Part shown: positions 43,921-53,692 of the stretch, piece after piece
Numbering within the stretch: position 1 is the first letter of the stretch
Layout: each line of letters opens with the position of its first letter
NCBI GenBank assembly: GCA_045124505.1
Contig: JBGVLZ010000090.1
Location: 61,174-125,173 of the forward strand
Source: RGIG7213 sp045124505
Lineage (GTDB): Bacteria > Bacillota > Clostridia > Oscillospirales > CAG-272
Direction of reading: 5' to 3'
Length of the DNA: 64,000 bases
Made by a program: the position numbers and the translations under genes
Notes under the pieces: generated by a model
The model's input: only the letters and a program-made list of their open reading frames with translations
What the model was told of the DNA's origin: nothing
Databases searched by the model: none

Positions 43921-45686
43921 TCACCGTCCTTCAGTAAATGTTCTGCTTCATTTGTCAAACAGCCGTTTCCTTCATTGTACAGTTCATCGATAGCGGATTC
44001 GGCTTTTTTGAATTCGGCACCTTCAAATTCAGTATAATTCCAGTCAATAAATCTCTGACGCATACGGTTGAAAAATACACGTGCATCATCTTTGCTGGTT
44101 ATTGAATATTCACTGCCCAAAATGCAGATGAGCTTATCTGTTACGTAACGCTGACGCTGTTTTCCGCAATTTGCCTCTATCAGATCAAAAGAGTTTTGCT
44201 GCAGATACACTGCATCGAGCATTTCCGATTTCAGATAAATTATATAATCTTCAAGCGTTGTACCTTCTTCACCTATTACCTTCATCATGGAGTCGATCTC
44301 ACCGCCGTGATGAAGAATGTTTTTACAAAAATCCGATTTCTTACGTGATATAACGCTTTCATATTTTGACCACGATATCATGGGGTCTATGGCAGGGTAT
44401 TTTCTTGCGTCGGAACGCTCACGTGAAAGACCGTGGAAAGCACCGACGACCTTAAGTGTTGCCTGCGTTACAGGCTCTTCAAAGTTACCGCCCGCAGGTG
44501 ATACCGTTCCGCCGATAGTTACAGAACCTGTGCTTCCGTCGGGCAGACGGACATAACCTGCTCTTTCATAAAATGCCGCAATATATGATTCAAGGTATGC
44601 AGGGAACGCTTCTTCTCCGGGGATTTCCTCAAGACGTCCCGACATTTCACGGAGTGCCTGCGCCCAACGTGATGTGGAGTCCGCCAAAAGGAGAACGTGA
44701 AGTCCCATCTGACGGTAGTATTCCGCAAGCGTTACCGATGTATATACCGATGCTTCACGTGATGCAACGGGCATTGATGATGTATTACATATAATTATAG
44801 TTCTTTCCATGAGTGAACGTCCTGTTTTAGGGTCGATCAGCTCAGGAAATTCCGTAAGTGTTTCAACGACCTCACCCGCACGTTCACCGCAGGCGGCAAT
44901 TATTACGATATCTACATCTGCATATTTTGATGTTGTGTGCTGTAAAACTGTTTTGCCTGCTCCGAACGGGCCGGGCGTACAATATGTTCCGCCTTTTGCA
45001 ACAGGGAAGAATGAATCCATGAGGCGAACCTTTGTTTCCATTGTTTCAACGGGTGCCAATCTTTCGCTGTAGCATCTGACAGCACGTTTAACGGGCCACT
45101 TGAATGACATGGTTATGGGAATATCACGGCCTCTTTCGTCAGTTATGACGGCAACTGTATCTTTTACCGTGTACTCTCCTTTTTCGGCGACAGATTTCAC
45201 TGTGTAGCTTCCAAGCAGATAAAACGGCACAAATATCTTATGTACAAAAGCACCTTCGGGAACGGTTCCGATATATTCTCCCGCACGGACGGTGTCGCCG
45301 GGTTTTGCTTCAGGCGTGAATTCCCATTTTTTGCTGTAGCTTAATCCTTCGGCATAATTGCCTCTCTCTAAAAACCAACCTGCTTTTTCAGCTAAAGCGG
45401 GAAGCGGATTTTGAAGTCCGTCGTATATCTGACCAAGCAAGCCCGGACCTAATTCCGCAGACAGCATTTCGCCCGTGAACTCAACAATATCACCGCATTT
45501 TATGCCGTTTGTCATTTCATAGACCTGTATTTGTGCGATATTTCCTCTTATACGGATAACCTCGCTTTTAAGCGCAGTACCGTCTGTTTTAACATAGCAT
45601 ATTTCATTCATGGAAACATTACCGTCAAATTTTACTGACAGCAAATTTCCGTTAATGCTTACGACCTTTCCTATGTTTTCGCTCAT
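43917..45686 (-). CDS. ntpA: V-type ATPase catalytic subunit A
   Basis: A 589-residue catalytic subunit. P-loop GPFGAGKT in TYCTPGPFGAGKTVLQH (about residue 235), the catalytic Glu region in GERAGEVVETL, and the 'bulge' domain before the P-loop are all present. Hydrolyses or makes ATP coupled to ion flow. Two bases after the DUF2764 gene. Confidence 0.95.
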   Translation of the reverse strand: MSENIGKVVSINGNLLSVKFDGNVSMNEICYVKTDGTALKSEVIRIRGNIAQIQVYEMTNGIKCGDIVEFTGEMLSAELGPGLLGQIYDGLQNPLPALAEKAGWFLERGNYAEGLSYSKKWEFTPEAKPGDTVRAGEYIGTVPEGAFVHKIFVPFYLLGSYTVKSVAEKGEYTVKDTVAVITDERGRDIPITMSFKWPVKRAVRCYSERLAPVETMETKVRLMDSFFPVAKGGTYCTPGPFGAGKTVLQHTTSKYADVDIVIIAACGERAGEVVETLTEFPELIDPKTGRSLMERTIIICNTSSMPVASREASVYTSVTLAEYYRQMGLHVLLLADSTSRWAQALREMSGRLEEIPGEEAFPAYLESYIAAFYERAGYVRLPDGSTGSVTIGGTVSPAGGNFEEPVTQATLKVVGAFHGLSRERSDARKYPAIDPMISWSKYESVISRKKSDFCKNILHHGGEIDSMMKVIGEEGTTLEDYIIYLKSEMLDAVYLQQNSFDLIEANCGKQRQRYVTDKLICILGSEYSITSKDDARVFFNRMRQRFIDWNYTEFEGAEFKKAESAIDELYNEGNGCLTNEAEHLLKDGE

Positions 45687-45688
45687 TA

Positions 45689-46240
45689 TTAAGCCTCCAA
45701 ATTTTCCCCATTTAAAATGGAGTTGTAAATATTTTTATATACGGTCTGTCCGATTTCTGTATCAAAACGTCTTGCTCTTTCCAACAGCTTGAGCTTCAGT
45801 GCGTAATAAAATACAAAATCATCCGAAAACGTGTCAGTCGGTCTGAGAATTTCCAAAATTCTTAAACGGTAGTCAAAAAGGAATTTTTCCGCTTCCAAAG
45901 GATTTTCGGATTCCGCCGCAGTATTGGCAGTCTTGCTCAGCTCTGCTGTCAAGGATCTGTTGTGCAGATCAAAAGGTTTGTTCATTTTATCAGCTCTTGC
46001 TTTTCCGAGTGCAAGACGCAGATCACGCTCACTGCTGTTCCACGCCTGTATCAAAGCCGAGCTTGATTTTTGCAGCTCAACAGACGGAACAAGTGTAAGA
46101 TGTTCAATTTCATACAGTGCTTCTTTACTCAAAAAACGATGGCACAGATCACGAAAACGCTCTTCTGTAATCGGAAGCGGTGTATTTTCGCTGACACCGT
46201 CCAATGAAGGAAGCTGTGATACCAAATAATATACAGACAT
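45689..46240 (-). CDS. DUF2764-family V-ATPase-associated protein
   Basis: A 183-residue helical protein that starts YYLVSQLPSLDG with PLPITEERFRDLC, which fits DUF2764. This family sits between the E and A subunit genes of Bacteroidetes and spirochaete V-ATPase operons. Those operons, like this one, lack recognisable C, F and G genes, so it probably replaces subunit C (the cap between stalk and rotor). Function is inferred from operon position. Two bases from ntpA and one base from ntpE. Confidence 0.7.
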   Translation of the reverse strand: MSVYYLVSQLPSLDGVSENTPLPITEERFRDLCHRFLSKEALYEIEHLTLVPSVELQKSSSALIQAWNSSERDLRLALGKARADKMNKPFDLHNRSLTAELSKTANTAAESENPLEAEKFLFDYRLRILEILRPTDTFSDDFVFYYALKLKLLERARRFDTEIGQTVYKNIYNSILNGENLEA

Positions 46241-46241
46241 A

Positions 46242-46850
46242 TTATTCTGCCTCTTTTAAAAGTTCCGTGACTCTCGGGGAAAGATAATTCGAAAGCATAT
46301 CGATAACGGATTCGGCAGAATAATCATAATAAGCGCTTCCGTTATTCACGGAAATTCTGAATCCGCCGTCAAAATTATCGTTTGCCTTAAGAGTAACACC
46401 GGCTGATATTCTTTCTTTCAATGCGGCAAGTAAAATATTCTCTGTTTTCTTTAAGCTGTCGCTGTTGAGAATAACGGCAAGGTCTTCCGCATCGGGATTT
46501 TTTGCCCACGCCTCAACAACATTGATTATGATACGGGCAAGCTCCTCTGATGAATAAACAGCGTTGATGTTCTTGCTTATGATGGCATCAAGCTCTCTTG
46601 CTATGCTTTCTCTGAAAGAAATGAGCAAATTGCGTCCTGCCTGCTTTATAGCATCTTCACTCGATCTTACCATACGTTCATTTTGTATTTTTGCATCGGA
46701 TATGATTTTATCAGCTTGTGCCTTTGCATCTGCAATTATTTTTTCGGCTTCTGCGTTTGCATTTTCGATTATGGCTGCTGCCTTTACTTCTGCTGCTTCC
46801 ACGCCGTCTTTCTTGATCTGATCAATAAGCTCACGGAGTTGAATTTCCAT
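46242..46850 (-). CDS. ntpE: V-type ATPase subunit E (peripheral stalk)
   Basis: A 202-residue subunit with a long N-terminal coiled coil rich in Ala, Glu and Lys (EVKAAAIIENANAEAEKIIADAKAQADKIISDAK, about 18-60) and a compact C-terminal domain (FDGGFRISVNNGSAYYDYSAE), as in E. First gene of the operon. A ribosome binding site (AAAGGAG) lies ahead of it. Confidence 0.85.
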   Translation of the reverse strand: MEIQLRELIDQIKKDGVEAAEVKAAAIIENANAEAEKIIADAKAQADKIISDAKIQNERMVRSSEDAIKQAGRNLLISFRESIARELDAIISKNINAVYSSEELARIIINVVEAWAKNPDAEDLAVILNSDSLKKTENILLAALKERISAGVTLKANDNFDGGFRISVNNGSAYYDYSAESVIDMLSNYLSPRVTELLKEAE

Positions 46851-46966
46851 AATATTTTCTCCTTTTAAAATTCGTTTTCGCCTGTGTTAGCTGTAAAAAA
46901 CAAAAAGAACCCGCATCCTCTTCAGTCAGCTGGCTCCGTAAAATATAGATTTAATATTTGCAAGTC
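46851..46966 (-). promoter_or_regulatory. Structured leader of the V-ATPase operon (unassigned)
   Basis: From the predicted start near 46966 to ntpE is about 115 nt. In the minus-strand RNA, GAGCC pairs with GGTTC around a purine-rich loop (AGCTGACTGAAGAGGATGCG), followed by TTTTTGTTTTTT, as in an intrinsic terminator. A later CAGCT could pair with AGCTG of the loop, a possible pseudoknot or anti-terminator. The compact fold, T-run and Na+-type operon suggest a cis-acting ion sensor; I recognise no known class with certainty. Confidence 0.4.
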
Positions 46967-46972
46967 TCATTC

Positions 46973-47001
46973 ATTATATCATAATTTTTCTTTTTCGTCA
47001 A
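46973..47001 (-). promoter_or_regulatory. Promoter of the V-ATPase operon
   Basis: Minus strand TTGACG (46996-47001), 17 bases, TATAAT (46973-46978). Confidence 0.85.
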
Positions 47002-47075
47002 GACTTTTTTAGTATAAATATACAAGAAATGCGAATGAAAATCTTTTTGTTTTAAATAAATATGTTGACAACAGC

Positions 47076-47101
47076 AAAAGCCCCCGTTTTCGAGGGCTTT
47101 T
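47076..47101 (-). terminator. Terminator of the GH3 gene
   Basis: AAAAGCCC (47076-47083) pairs with GGGCTTTT (47094-47101), ten bases past the GH3 stop. Confidence 0.75.
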
Positions 47102-47110
47102 CCGCTGTTT

Positions 47111-49288
47111 TTATATTATTTCAAAATCAAATTCAAATGCTTCATCATCGCTTGACTGACCAATCCAAAGCTTGCATTTACCCGCTTCAATTATCTTTTC
47201 CATGCTGAAATTATGGAAAGCCATGTCAGAGGCTGAAAGGGTGAGTGTTACATTTGTGCTTTCGCCCGACTTCAAAAAGACTTTTTCAAATCCTTTCAAT
47301 TCCTTTACAGGGCGCACACAGCTTCCCACAAGGTCACGCACGTAAAGCTGAACGACTGTTGCGCCGTCAAAATCGCCCGTGTTGTGTACTGTAAGTGTTA
47401 CTGTGAGCTTTCCGTCCTTTTTCATCTTATTATCCGAAACGGTGATGTTTTCATAACTGAATGTTGTATATGATTTTCCGTATCCAAAGGGATAAAGCGG
47501 CGGTATCTGGCAGTCACGGTATTTTGATTCAAAAGGCCAACGCCCTAAAGCGGGACGGCCTGTGTTTGTGTGATTGTAATATATCGGTATCTGACCTGTA
47601 CATACAGGCAGGCTTGTTGTTAAGTGTCCCGACGGCGATACGCCCCCTGTTAAAATATCTGCCACGGCATGACCTGCAGAGCTTCCCATCTGCCATATAA
47701 GCATAAGTGCTGATACCTTATCTTTATACGGTGTAAGTATCAGAGGTCTGCCCGAAGCAACAAGCAGAACGACAGGCTTGCCTGTTGAGATAAGTGCCTC
47801 TATAAGCTCATTCTGGTTTCCGGGAATGGTAATGTCGGAACGGCTGTTTGCTTCGCCTGACATGCCTGCCTCCTCACCGACAACAGCTATTATAACATCA
47901 CATTCAGCTGAAGCTTTTATGGCTTCGGCTATTGTTATATTATCGTCATCTGATGCTGTTATTCCGCAGCCGCGGGAATAAACTATTTCGGAGTCTTTGA
48001 GGGCTTCCCTTAACCCTTCTTCTATTGATACTGTATGATTGTGCTCGGAAAGACATGACCAACCGCCGAGCAGATGTACTTTTCCGTCATATCCTGCCAA
48101 AGAACCGATCAGCGCTACACGCTTGCCCGCATATTTTTCGGGTGAAAGCGGTAAAATTCCGTCATTTTCAAGAAGTACGGCGCTTTCCTGTGCGGCGATG
48201 CGGGCAACATTCATATGCTCTTCACAGAAGAAACAGTCCTCGCCGTCCTCGTCAACAAGCGGCTCGTCCATAAGTCCGCAGAGATATTTTACTGTGAGTA
48301 TCGAAAGCACGGCACGGTCAACCTGCTCTATTGCTATTTTGCCTTCGTCAATTAACTTCGGCAGAAAATCATTGTACGGATCGCCTGCCATTATCATATC
48401 GCACCCTGCATCAAATGCAAGTCTTACAGCATCTTTTAAGTCCTCTGCAAAGCCGTGGGGAATAAGCTCCACAACGCCTCCTGCATCGGAAACGACAAAG
48501 CCTTTAAATCCCAATTCATCACGAAGCACGTCTGTCAAAAGATATTTGTTACCTGTTGACGGAACGCCGTTGACATCCTGAAACGATGCCATGACAGTTG
48601 CCGCACCTGCATCAATTCCTGCCTTGAAAGGGGGCAGATACACGTCATGAAGCGTTTGAAGTGAAATGTCAGAGGTATTATAATCACGTCCTCCGATACA
48701 AGCACCGTATGCAACATAGTGCTTCATGCATGCATAGACATGGTCTTTTCCAATTGTATCTCCGTCGCCCTGATAACCGCGCACGGCGGCTTCTGAAAAG
48801 CGTGAACAAAGATACGTATCCTCGCCATACCCCTCCATTATACGTCCCCAACGTGGATCTCTTGCAATATCTACCATAGGGGAAAATGTCCATTTGATTC
48901 CTGCACGGTACGCTTCTTTTGCCGATATTTCGCACGTTTTGCGTGTTATTTCGTGATTCCACGAGCAGGACTGTGCAAGCGGGGTAGGGAATGTCGTTCT
49001 GTATCCGTGTATGACATCATCTGCAAAAAGTGCGGGAATGGGCAAGCGTGTCGCTTTAAGTAAGTCGCGCTGTATGCTGTTTGTATGGGATGCGCCCTTT
49101 ATTGTGAGATAAGAACCTACCTTGCCTTCTGCAAAGTGATCTGAAAATGTGTTTTCGTCATCTGAATATATTGATGTGCCGAACTGTGAAAGCTGACCTG
49201 TTTTTTCGGTAAGAGTCATTTTTTTGAGCAATTCTTCGGCACGTTCTTGCGCTTCCTTGTATGCCGGGGAGTTGAAAATATTTCCCAT
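47111..49288 (-). CDS. bglX: Glycoside hydrolase family 3 beta-glucosidase
   Basis: A 725-residue retaining hydrolase. N-terminal (beta/alpha)8 barrel with WTFSPMVDIARDPRWGRIMEGYGED and the nucleophile Asp in GFVVSDAGGVVELI; (alpha/beta)6 sandwich (LPLSPEKYAGKRVALIGS onward); C-terminal fibronectin III-like domain (about 630-720). No signal peptide, so it acts in the cytoplasm on imported oligosaccharides, probably beta-glucosides or related disaccharides. The symbol is by family; specificity is not readable. Confidence 0.85.
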   Translation of the reverse strand: MGNIFNSPAYKEAQERAEELLKKMTLTEKTGQLSQFGTSIYSDDENTFSDHFAEGKVGSYLTIKGASHTNSIQRDLLKATRLPIPALFADDVIHGYRTTFPTPLAQSCSWNHEITRKTCEISAKEAYRAGIKWTFSPMVDIARDPRWGRIMEGYGEDTYLCSRFSEAAVRGYQGDGDTIGKDHVYACMKHYVAYGACIGGRDYNTSDISLQTLHDVYLPPFKAGIDAGAATVMASFQDVNGVPSTGNKYLLTDVLRDELGFKGFVVSDAGGVVELIPHGFAEDLKDAVRLAFDAGCDMIMAGDPYNDFLPKLIDEGKIAIEQVDRAVLSILTVKYLCGLMDEPLVDEDGEDCFFCEEHMNVARIAAQESAVLLENDGILPLSPEKYAGKRVALIGSLAGYDGKVHLLGGWSCLSEHNHTVSIEEGLREALKDSEIVYSRGCGITASDDDNITIAEAIKASAECDVIIAVVGEEAGMSGEANSRSDITIPGNQNELIEALISTGKPVVLLVASGRPLILTPYKDKVSALMLIWQMGSSAGHAVADILTGGVSPSGHLTTSLPVCTGQIPIYYNHTNTGRPALGRWPFESKYRDCQIPPLYPFGYGKSYTTFSYENITVSDNKMKKDGKLTVTLTVHNTGDFDGATVVQLYVRDLVGSCVRPVKELKGFEKVFLKSGESTNVTLTLSASDMAFHNFSMEKIIEAGKCKLWIGQSSDDEAFEFDFEII

Positions 49289-49404
49289 CTTTAATCCCTT
49301 TCTGCATCCTACGGTGTTTGTTTTTGGAAATTATAACATATCAGATATCGAATTTCAATAGATAATATTACAATATTAAGATGTTCGGGATTTTTTATCG
49401 TGCG

Positions 49405-50529
49405 TTAAAGCTCTGTTGTTTCCTCAACCTCTATTTTGACTTCCTTCAGTGTGTCATCGGGAAGATTGCCGAAGCAGAAGATTACAGTTCGTTTAACGGA
49501 TGTTGTTTTGCCGTTATCACGTTTTATGTTATACGTTTCGGTGTATGTAAGCACGTACGGAAATTCAAAATCAATGTGGGCTTTTGACAGATCCAGATTT
49601 TCAAAAACAAGGCTTGATGTAGCGTTGCTGTACACGGTCATCATCGTGTCAGAGCCTTCATCGGGTGTAAAATCAAAGCAAAGGTTTGATTCAATACCGA
49701 TTTTTGTAAAAATATCCTTTGGCGTGTCTGTGAATTTTATTCCGTAGGGAAGCTCAAGCCCTGCAAGCTCCGTCCTTGTAAAAAGACTGTTTGAATATTT
49801 TGCGCTCTTTCCGTCGTCTGATACTGTGTAGTCATTATGAAATCCGTAAGATTCGCTGAATGCTTGCCAGCCTCCGCCATGTATACCGTCATAGTGCATG
49901 CCTCCGACAAAATCCGTAACAGCGGCGAATTTCTTTGCCTGCGAAATAAATTCTCCTTGTGATAATTCGGGGACAAAATTGATGTTTGTCAGATATTCGG
50001 AAAAATATTTCAGTATCTTTCGTCCGTTTTCCTGTATAGGAGGATTTGACTGTGTATCTATAGGCGATGATGTTATTCTTTCGCTGATGAAAAGATGCTC
50101 ATGGTCAATGCCGCATCCGTATTCGGCAAAACCGCCCTCTTCCGTCGAAGCGGTAATGTCGATTTTTTTGATGACCTCGGCGGTAAGGCAAAGATAACCG
50201 TCATTTATTTGCAGATAAAATCCCGAATTATTGCTGTATTTTGAAAGTGCATCCGTTATTTTATCTTCTGCATTTTTTACAAGTTCATCAGAAATATACG
50301 GAGCGTAAAACCGTTCTTCGTTTTCAAGCATTATTCTTTCACCGCTTTTCGGAAGCGTGAGAATATATGCGCCGTTTTCCTTTGATATGCACGATGCGGT
50401 TATTTCAGACGGTGACGGCGGTACATCTTCTGATAAATTATGCCCGGTGCCTTCACTTGTTGAATTACATCCGGATAAAGCCGAAAATATCATAATAAGT
50501 ATTAAGGTAATAGAAATTATACGTTTCAC
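49405..50529 (-). CDS. Putative lipoprotein, unknown function
   Basis: A 374-residue lipoprotein: signal MKRIISITLILIMIFSALSGC with a lipobox ending in Cys20, then a Ser/Thr/Pro linker. The body has two alpha/beta halves: about 50-150 (APYISDELVKNAEDKITDALSKY) and a DUF3298-like beta region later (FDFTPDEGSDTMMTVYSN, FEFPYVLTYTETYNI). I do not recognise a family with certainty. It is 14 bases downstream of the large secreted protein and in the same direction as the two-component system, so they may be one regulon. Confidence 0.55.
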   Translation of the reverse strand: MKRIISITLILIMIFSALSGCNSTSEGTGHNLSEDVPPSPSEITASCISKENGAYILTLPKSGERIMLENEERFYAPYISDELVKNAEDKITDALSKYSNNSGFYLQINDGYLCLTAEVIKKIDITASTEEGGFAEYGCGIDHEHLFISERITSSPIDTQSNPPIQENGRKILKYFSEYLTNINFVPELSQGEFISQAKKFAAVTDFVGGMHYDGIHGGGWQAFSESYGFHNDYTVSDDGKSAKYSNSLFTRTELAGLELPYGIKFTDTPKDIFTKIGIESNLCFDFTPDEGSDTMMTVYSNATSSLVFENLDLSKAHIDFEFPYVLTYTETYNIKRDNGKTTSVKRTVIFCFGNLPDDTLKEVKIEVEETTEL

Positions 50530-50543
50530 TTTACGTTCTCCCT

Positions 50544-52244
50544 TCAGTCTTTGACGATCTCTAAATAACAGCTGCTGCAGCCTTCAAATGTCCTTAGGGC
50601 GAATTTTGCTCCGTCTTCAAACTCATACCCCGGCACAGGCTCTGATTCACCCTTTATATAAACATACATATTTTCGTTAAGATGTTCAAAATAATATTGA
50701 TATACACCGTATGATGTTTTGAAAAGAAATACCATTTTGCAGTCATCTTTAACATAACTTCCGCCGTCGATAACAGCTTTTCCTTGAAACATCAGGGAAC
50801 AATAATCACCATCCGAAACAAATTTCAAGGCGGCTGTTTCGTTTTCTGTCGGTATATCGGGTGATGGGGTAACAGGCTCATCATTGGCAGGCGGGGCAGG
50901 AACAGGGGCATTTGATACACCCATATGGACCATTTCGAATACGATCTCATCACTCCAGTCAAATCCGCCATTCTCAATGGGCTTGGAGTCTTTGGGGATG
51001 TAAACATAATTGTCGCCGTTTTTATGGAATACATATGAGTATACGCCGTAATCACCTTCATTTTGGGGATAGAGCTTCAGCACACCGTCCTGCTCGTCAA
51101 AAGGACCGATAAGTGCAAAAGACATGTATGCGCTTGCACTCATTGAAAATGTTCTGTTTTCGTAGTTTAAAGAAAATACAGGTCTGTAGATTTCGGCGTG
51201 CTCTGATGTGCTGTAAGATGTATTTGCCTCGTAATAAAATTCAAGGTGAGGTTCCATGCTTTGAAGCTCCGTCGTCGGATAAACTGTCTGAACTGTATTA
51301 TCGGAGTCATATATGCAAAACGTGAATTCCAACGGCTGACGCAAATCGTTTATAATTTTGGTTTTCAATATTTTTGAATTCAACTTTTGGAATTTTTTAT
51401 CAGGATCAATGTGGTTTGTGTAGTGTTCACTCTCCCACTCTGCGATCTTCGTATATTCATTCACTAATTTTTCTTCGTTTTGGGTACCGCTGAAGTCGGC
51501 GCCGTCTATGGCAAGCATCTGATATCCGCCCATCGGAACAGCACCGCTGATCTGTCCGAGATGTGCGTTATAGCGTTCACCGAAGATTTGGTGTTTACCG
51601 CTGTAATATGCATGGTGTACCGTTTCAAATCCTGCATCGTGCATATAAATACGGTAATAAATTATTGCATATATCTCTTCTATCATTCTGTCGTATCTGA
51701 ATTGTGCATCGTAAAATGTTTCAAAGTCGGAAAAGTCACCGTGATAAGGGTAAATACTGCAAGCATTACCGCTTTGTAAGGAAGCGAATGTTAAGCGTAA
51801 CGGCAAAATATGGTCAACGCAAGCGTTATACAAATGAATTTCATCGTATGAAAAATACATATTGATGGAGTCGTTTATAAGAAAAATTATCTCGTCATAC
51901 GTAAGCGGTACACGTTTGCCGTCATTACGCATCGATTTAAGTTCTTCATACTGTTCTTTTGAGAAAACCGTGACGGAATTTTCTTCTTCGTGGATATATT
52001 CTTTGAATTTTCCTATCAGAGGTGATTGTGCCTGCGGGGCATCTTCGATGATGTGGTCATAGCTTGGAACTTCCTCATCGGGAGATATTATGCCATCGGT
52101 CGGAGTATTTGCTTGAACTTGAAAATTATACGGCTTTGCCTTTCCGTTGTCTGCGGCGATAGCCAGCATATAGCCGCTGAGAATGATGGAGGATAAAAGA
52201 AGCAAAGATATTATAACTATAATAAATTTAATTTTTTCTTTCAT
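50544..52244 (-). CDS. Large secreted or membrane-anchored protein, unknown function
   Basis: A 566-residue protein with an N-terminal signal anchor (IKFIIVIISLLLLSSIILSGYMLAIA, about 5-30) and a Pro/acidic linker. The central domain (about 95-260) is rich in Tyr, His and Asp (TYDEIIFLINDSINMYFSYDEIHLY). Two C-terminal repeats, each with a YVYI element (NGDNYVYIPKDSKPI and NENMYVYIKGESEPV), look like a duplicated beta domain separated by a PAPPANDEPVTPSP linker. No enzyme motif is visible. Next gene is a lipoprotein; a sensor kinase lies 89 bases upstream. Confidence 0.55.
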   Translation of the reverse strand: MKEKIKFIIVIISLLLLSSIILSGYMLAIAADNGKAKPYNFQVQANTPTDGIISPDEEVPSYDHIIEDAPQAQSPLIGKFKEYIHEEENSVTVFSKEQYEELKSMRNDGKRVPLTYDEIIFLINDSINMYFSYDEIHLYNACVDHILPLRLTFASLQSGNACSIYPYHGDFSDFETFYDAQFRYDRMIEEIYAIIYYRIYMHDAGFETVHHAYYSGKHQIFGERYNAHLGQISGAVPMGGYQMLAIDGADFSGTQNEEKLVNEYTKIAEWESEHYTNHIDPDKKFQKLNSKILKTKIINDLRQPLEFTFCIYDSDNTVQTVYPTTELQSMEPHLEFYYEANTSYSTSEHAEIYRPVFSLNYENRTFSMSASAYMSFALIGPFDEQDGVLKLYPQNEGDYGVYSYVFHKNGDNYVYIPKDSKPIENGGFDWSDEIVFEMVHMGVSNAPVPAPPANDEPVTPSPDIPTENETAALKFVSDGDYCSLMFQGKAVIDGGSYVKDDCKMVFLFKTSYGVYQYYFEHLNENMYVYIKGESEPVPGYEFEDGAKFALRTFEGCSSCYLEIVKD

Positions 52245-52333
52245 TGTACTGCATCCTTTCGTTTTTAGTGAGTTTTTACCCTTGCATCTGTATTTTAACC
52301 GTTCTGTTTTGCCGACTTATCTTCGTATTGTTG

Positions 52334-53692
52334 TCAACTTGTAAAAGTGACAAATACTTTTGTGCCCTTTGCAGGCTCTGACTCAAAGTGCATATCGGCT
52401 CCGTGTGTGTATACTATCCTTTTGCACAGGGCAAGTCCGAGTCCTGCGCCGCCCTCTGCACGGGAACGTGATTTATCTGTTCTGTAAAACGGCTCGGTTA
52501 TATGTAAAAGCTGTTCTTCGGTCATTCCTTTGCCGTTGTCTTCAATCACAACACGATTTTCAGCACACGATATTTTGACCTTGCCGCCCGATGTGCATGC
52601 CTTTACAGCATTTTCGGTGAGATTGTAAAACAGCATGGAAAGTAATGTTCCGTTTCCTTTGATGATTGACGGCTCTGTACTGCATATTATCTCAACTTCT
52701 GCTTTTTCGGCTTTCATGCGGAGCTTTTCGGAAACGTCTGTAAGAATTTTATCAAGATCTGTATCTGTCAGCTCAATTTCATTTTCACGTATAAAAGCAC
52801 CGTCAAGAAGTATTTCGGATATTTTTCTTAGCCTGTCGGCTTCTGACATAATATACTTTGCCGCAATGTGCCTGCGTTCTTCTGAGGTGTTTGCTTTTTC
52901 GATATATTCAGCATATCCGTGTATGCTTGTAAGCGGTGTGCGAAGCTCGTGCGCCATGTTGTCAACAAGCATCTGCTTTTTCTCCGCTTCGTCCTCTAAA
53001 GATGCCATCTGCTCGTTTATTTTACCGAGCATTGAATTGAAGCTTTTTGCAAGTAACGTGAATTCATCGTTTCCTTTTTCATCGGCTGTTACGGAAAAAT
53101 CCCCGCCTTCAATTGCCTCTGTCGTCTTTCTCAGTTTTTCAAGGGGCTCGGAAAGCTTTTTGAGAATGAAATAAAGACAAACCGCAAGCAGCAGTGAAAC
53201 ACCTGCTGATGTCAGTATGTATGTGATCATCAGAGATCTGAATTCCGAGTCAAGTGACTGTACGTTCTTTGCAAATATCATTTCGTATTTGCCATCGCAT
53301 ATTTCCGAGGAAATAATGATGTGACGTTCTTTATCAAACAGATCGCTGTGTATCAAAGAATTTTTTTCAATGATTATATCGCTCGGAAAGTTTGTATAAA
53401 CCGCATTACCGTTTTCCTTGAATGCAAGGCGCACGTTTTTATTCAGATAATAGTTTCCGAATGTATTCATAAGAAGCGACGGACTGCTGTATGCGTTTGA
53501 TTTCATCATGTCGGTGTAGTCACGCTCAAACGACATTGAAACGTAATACTGTTCGGCTGTTACGGCACTTTCTGCCGCTTCTACGTTCTTTTTGTATGTG
53601 TATACTGTGAGCGAAAGAACACCGACGTTAAGACAGATAAGAAACAGCACTAAGGTGAATATATATGTCTTTTGCCAGAACCTCATTTTCAT
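52334..53692 (-). CDS. Sensor histidine kinase
   Basis: A 452-residue membrane kinase. TM1 about 10-32 and TM2 about 148-170 enclose an extracellular sensor of about 115 residues; HAMP domain about 171-225 (LSEPLEKLRKTTEAIEGGDFSV); dimerisation His in MAHELRTPLTSIHGY (about 258); HATPase_c with NLTENAVKA (N box), IEDNGKGM (G1) and GAGLGLALCKRI (G2). Phosphorylates the response regulator encoded upstream, with which it overlaps by four bases. Confidence 0.93.
   Translation of the reverse strand: MKMRFWQKTYIFTLVLFLICLNVGVLSLTVYTYKKNVEAAESAVTAEQYYVSMSFERDYTDMMKSNAYSSPSLLMNTFGNYYLNKNVRLAFKENGNAVYTNFPSDIIIEKNSLIHSDLFDKERHIIISSEICDGKYEMIFAKNVQSLDSEFRSLMITYILTSAGVSLLLAVCLYFILKKLSEPLEKLRKTTEAIEGGDFSVTADEKGNDEFTLLAKSFNSMLGKINEQMASLEDEAEKKQMLVDNMAHELRTPLTSIHGYAEYIEKANTSEERRHIAAKYIMSEADRLRKISEILLDGAFIRENEIELTDTDLDKILTDVSEKLRMKAEKAEVEIICSTEPSIIKGNGTLLSMLFYNLTENAVKACTSGGKVKISCAENRVVIEDNGKGMTEEQLLHITEPFYRTDKSRSRAEGGAGLGLALCKRIVYTHGADMHFESEPAKGTKVFVTFTS

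Noticed and set aside
49320..49400. AATATT-rich palindromes upstream of the GH3 gene
   Set aside because: AT-rich and short; they could arise by chance and show no operator-like symmetry with other sites.
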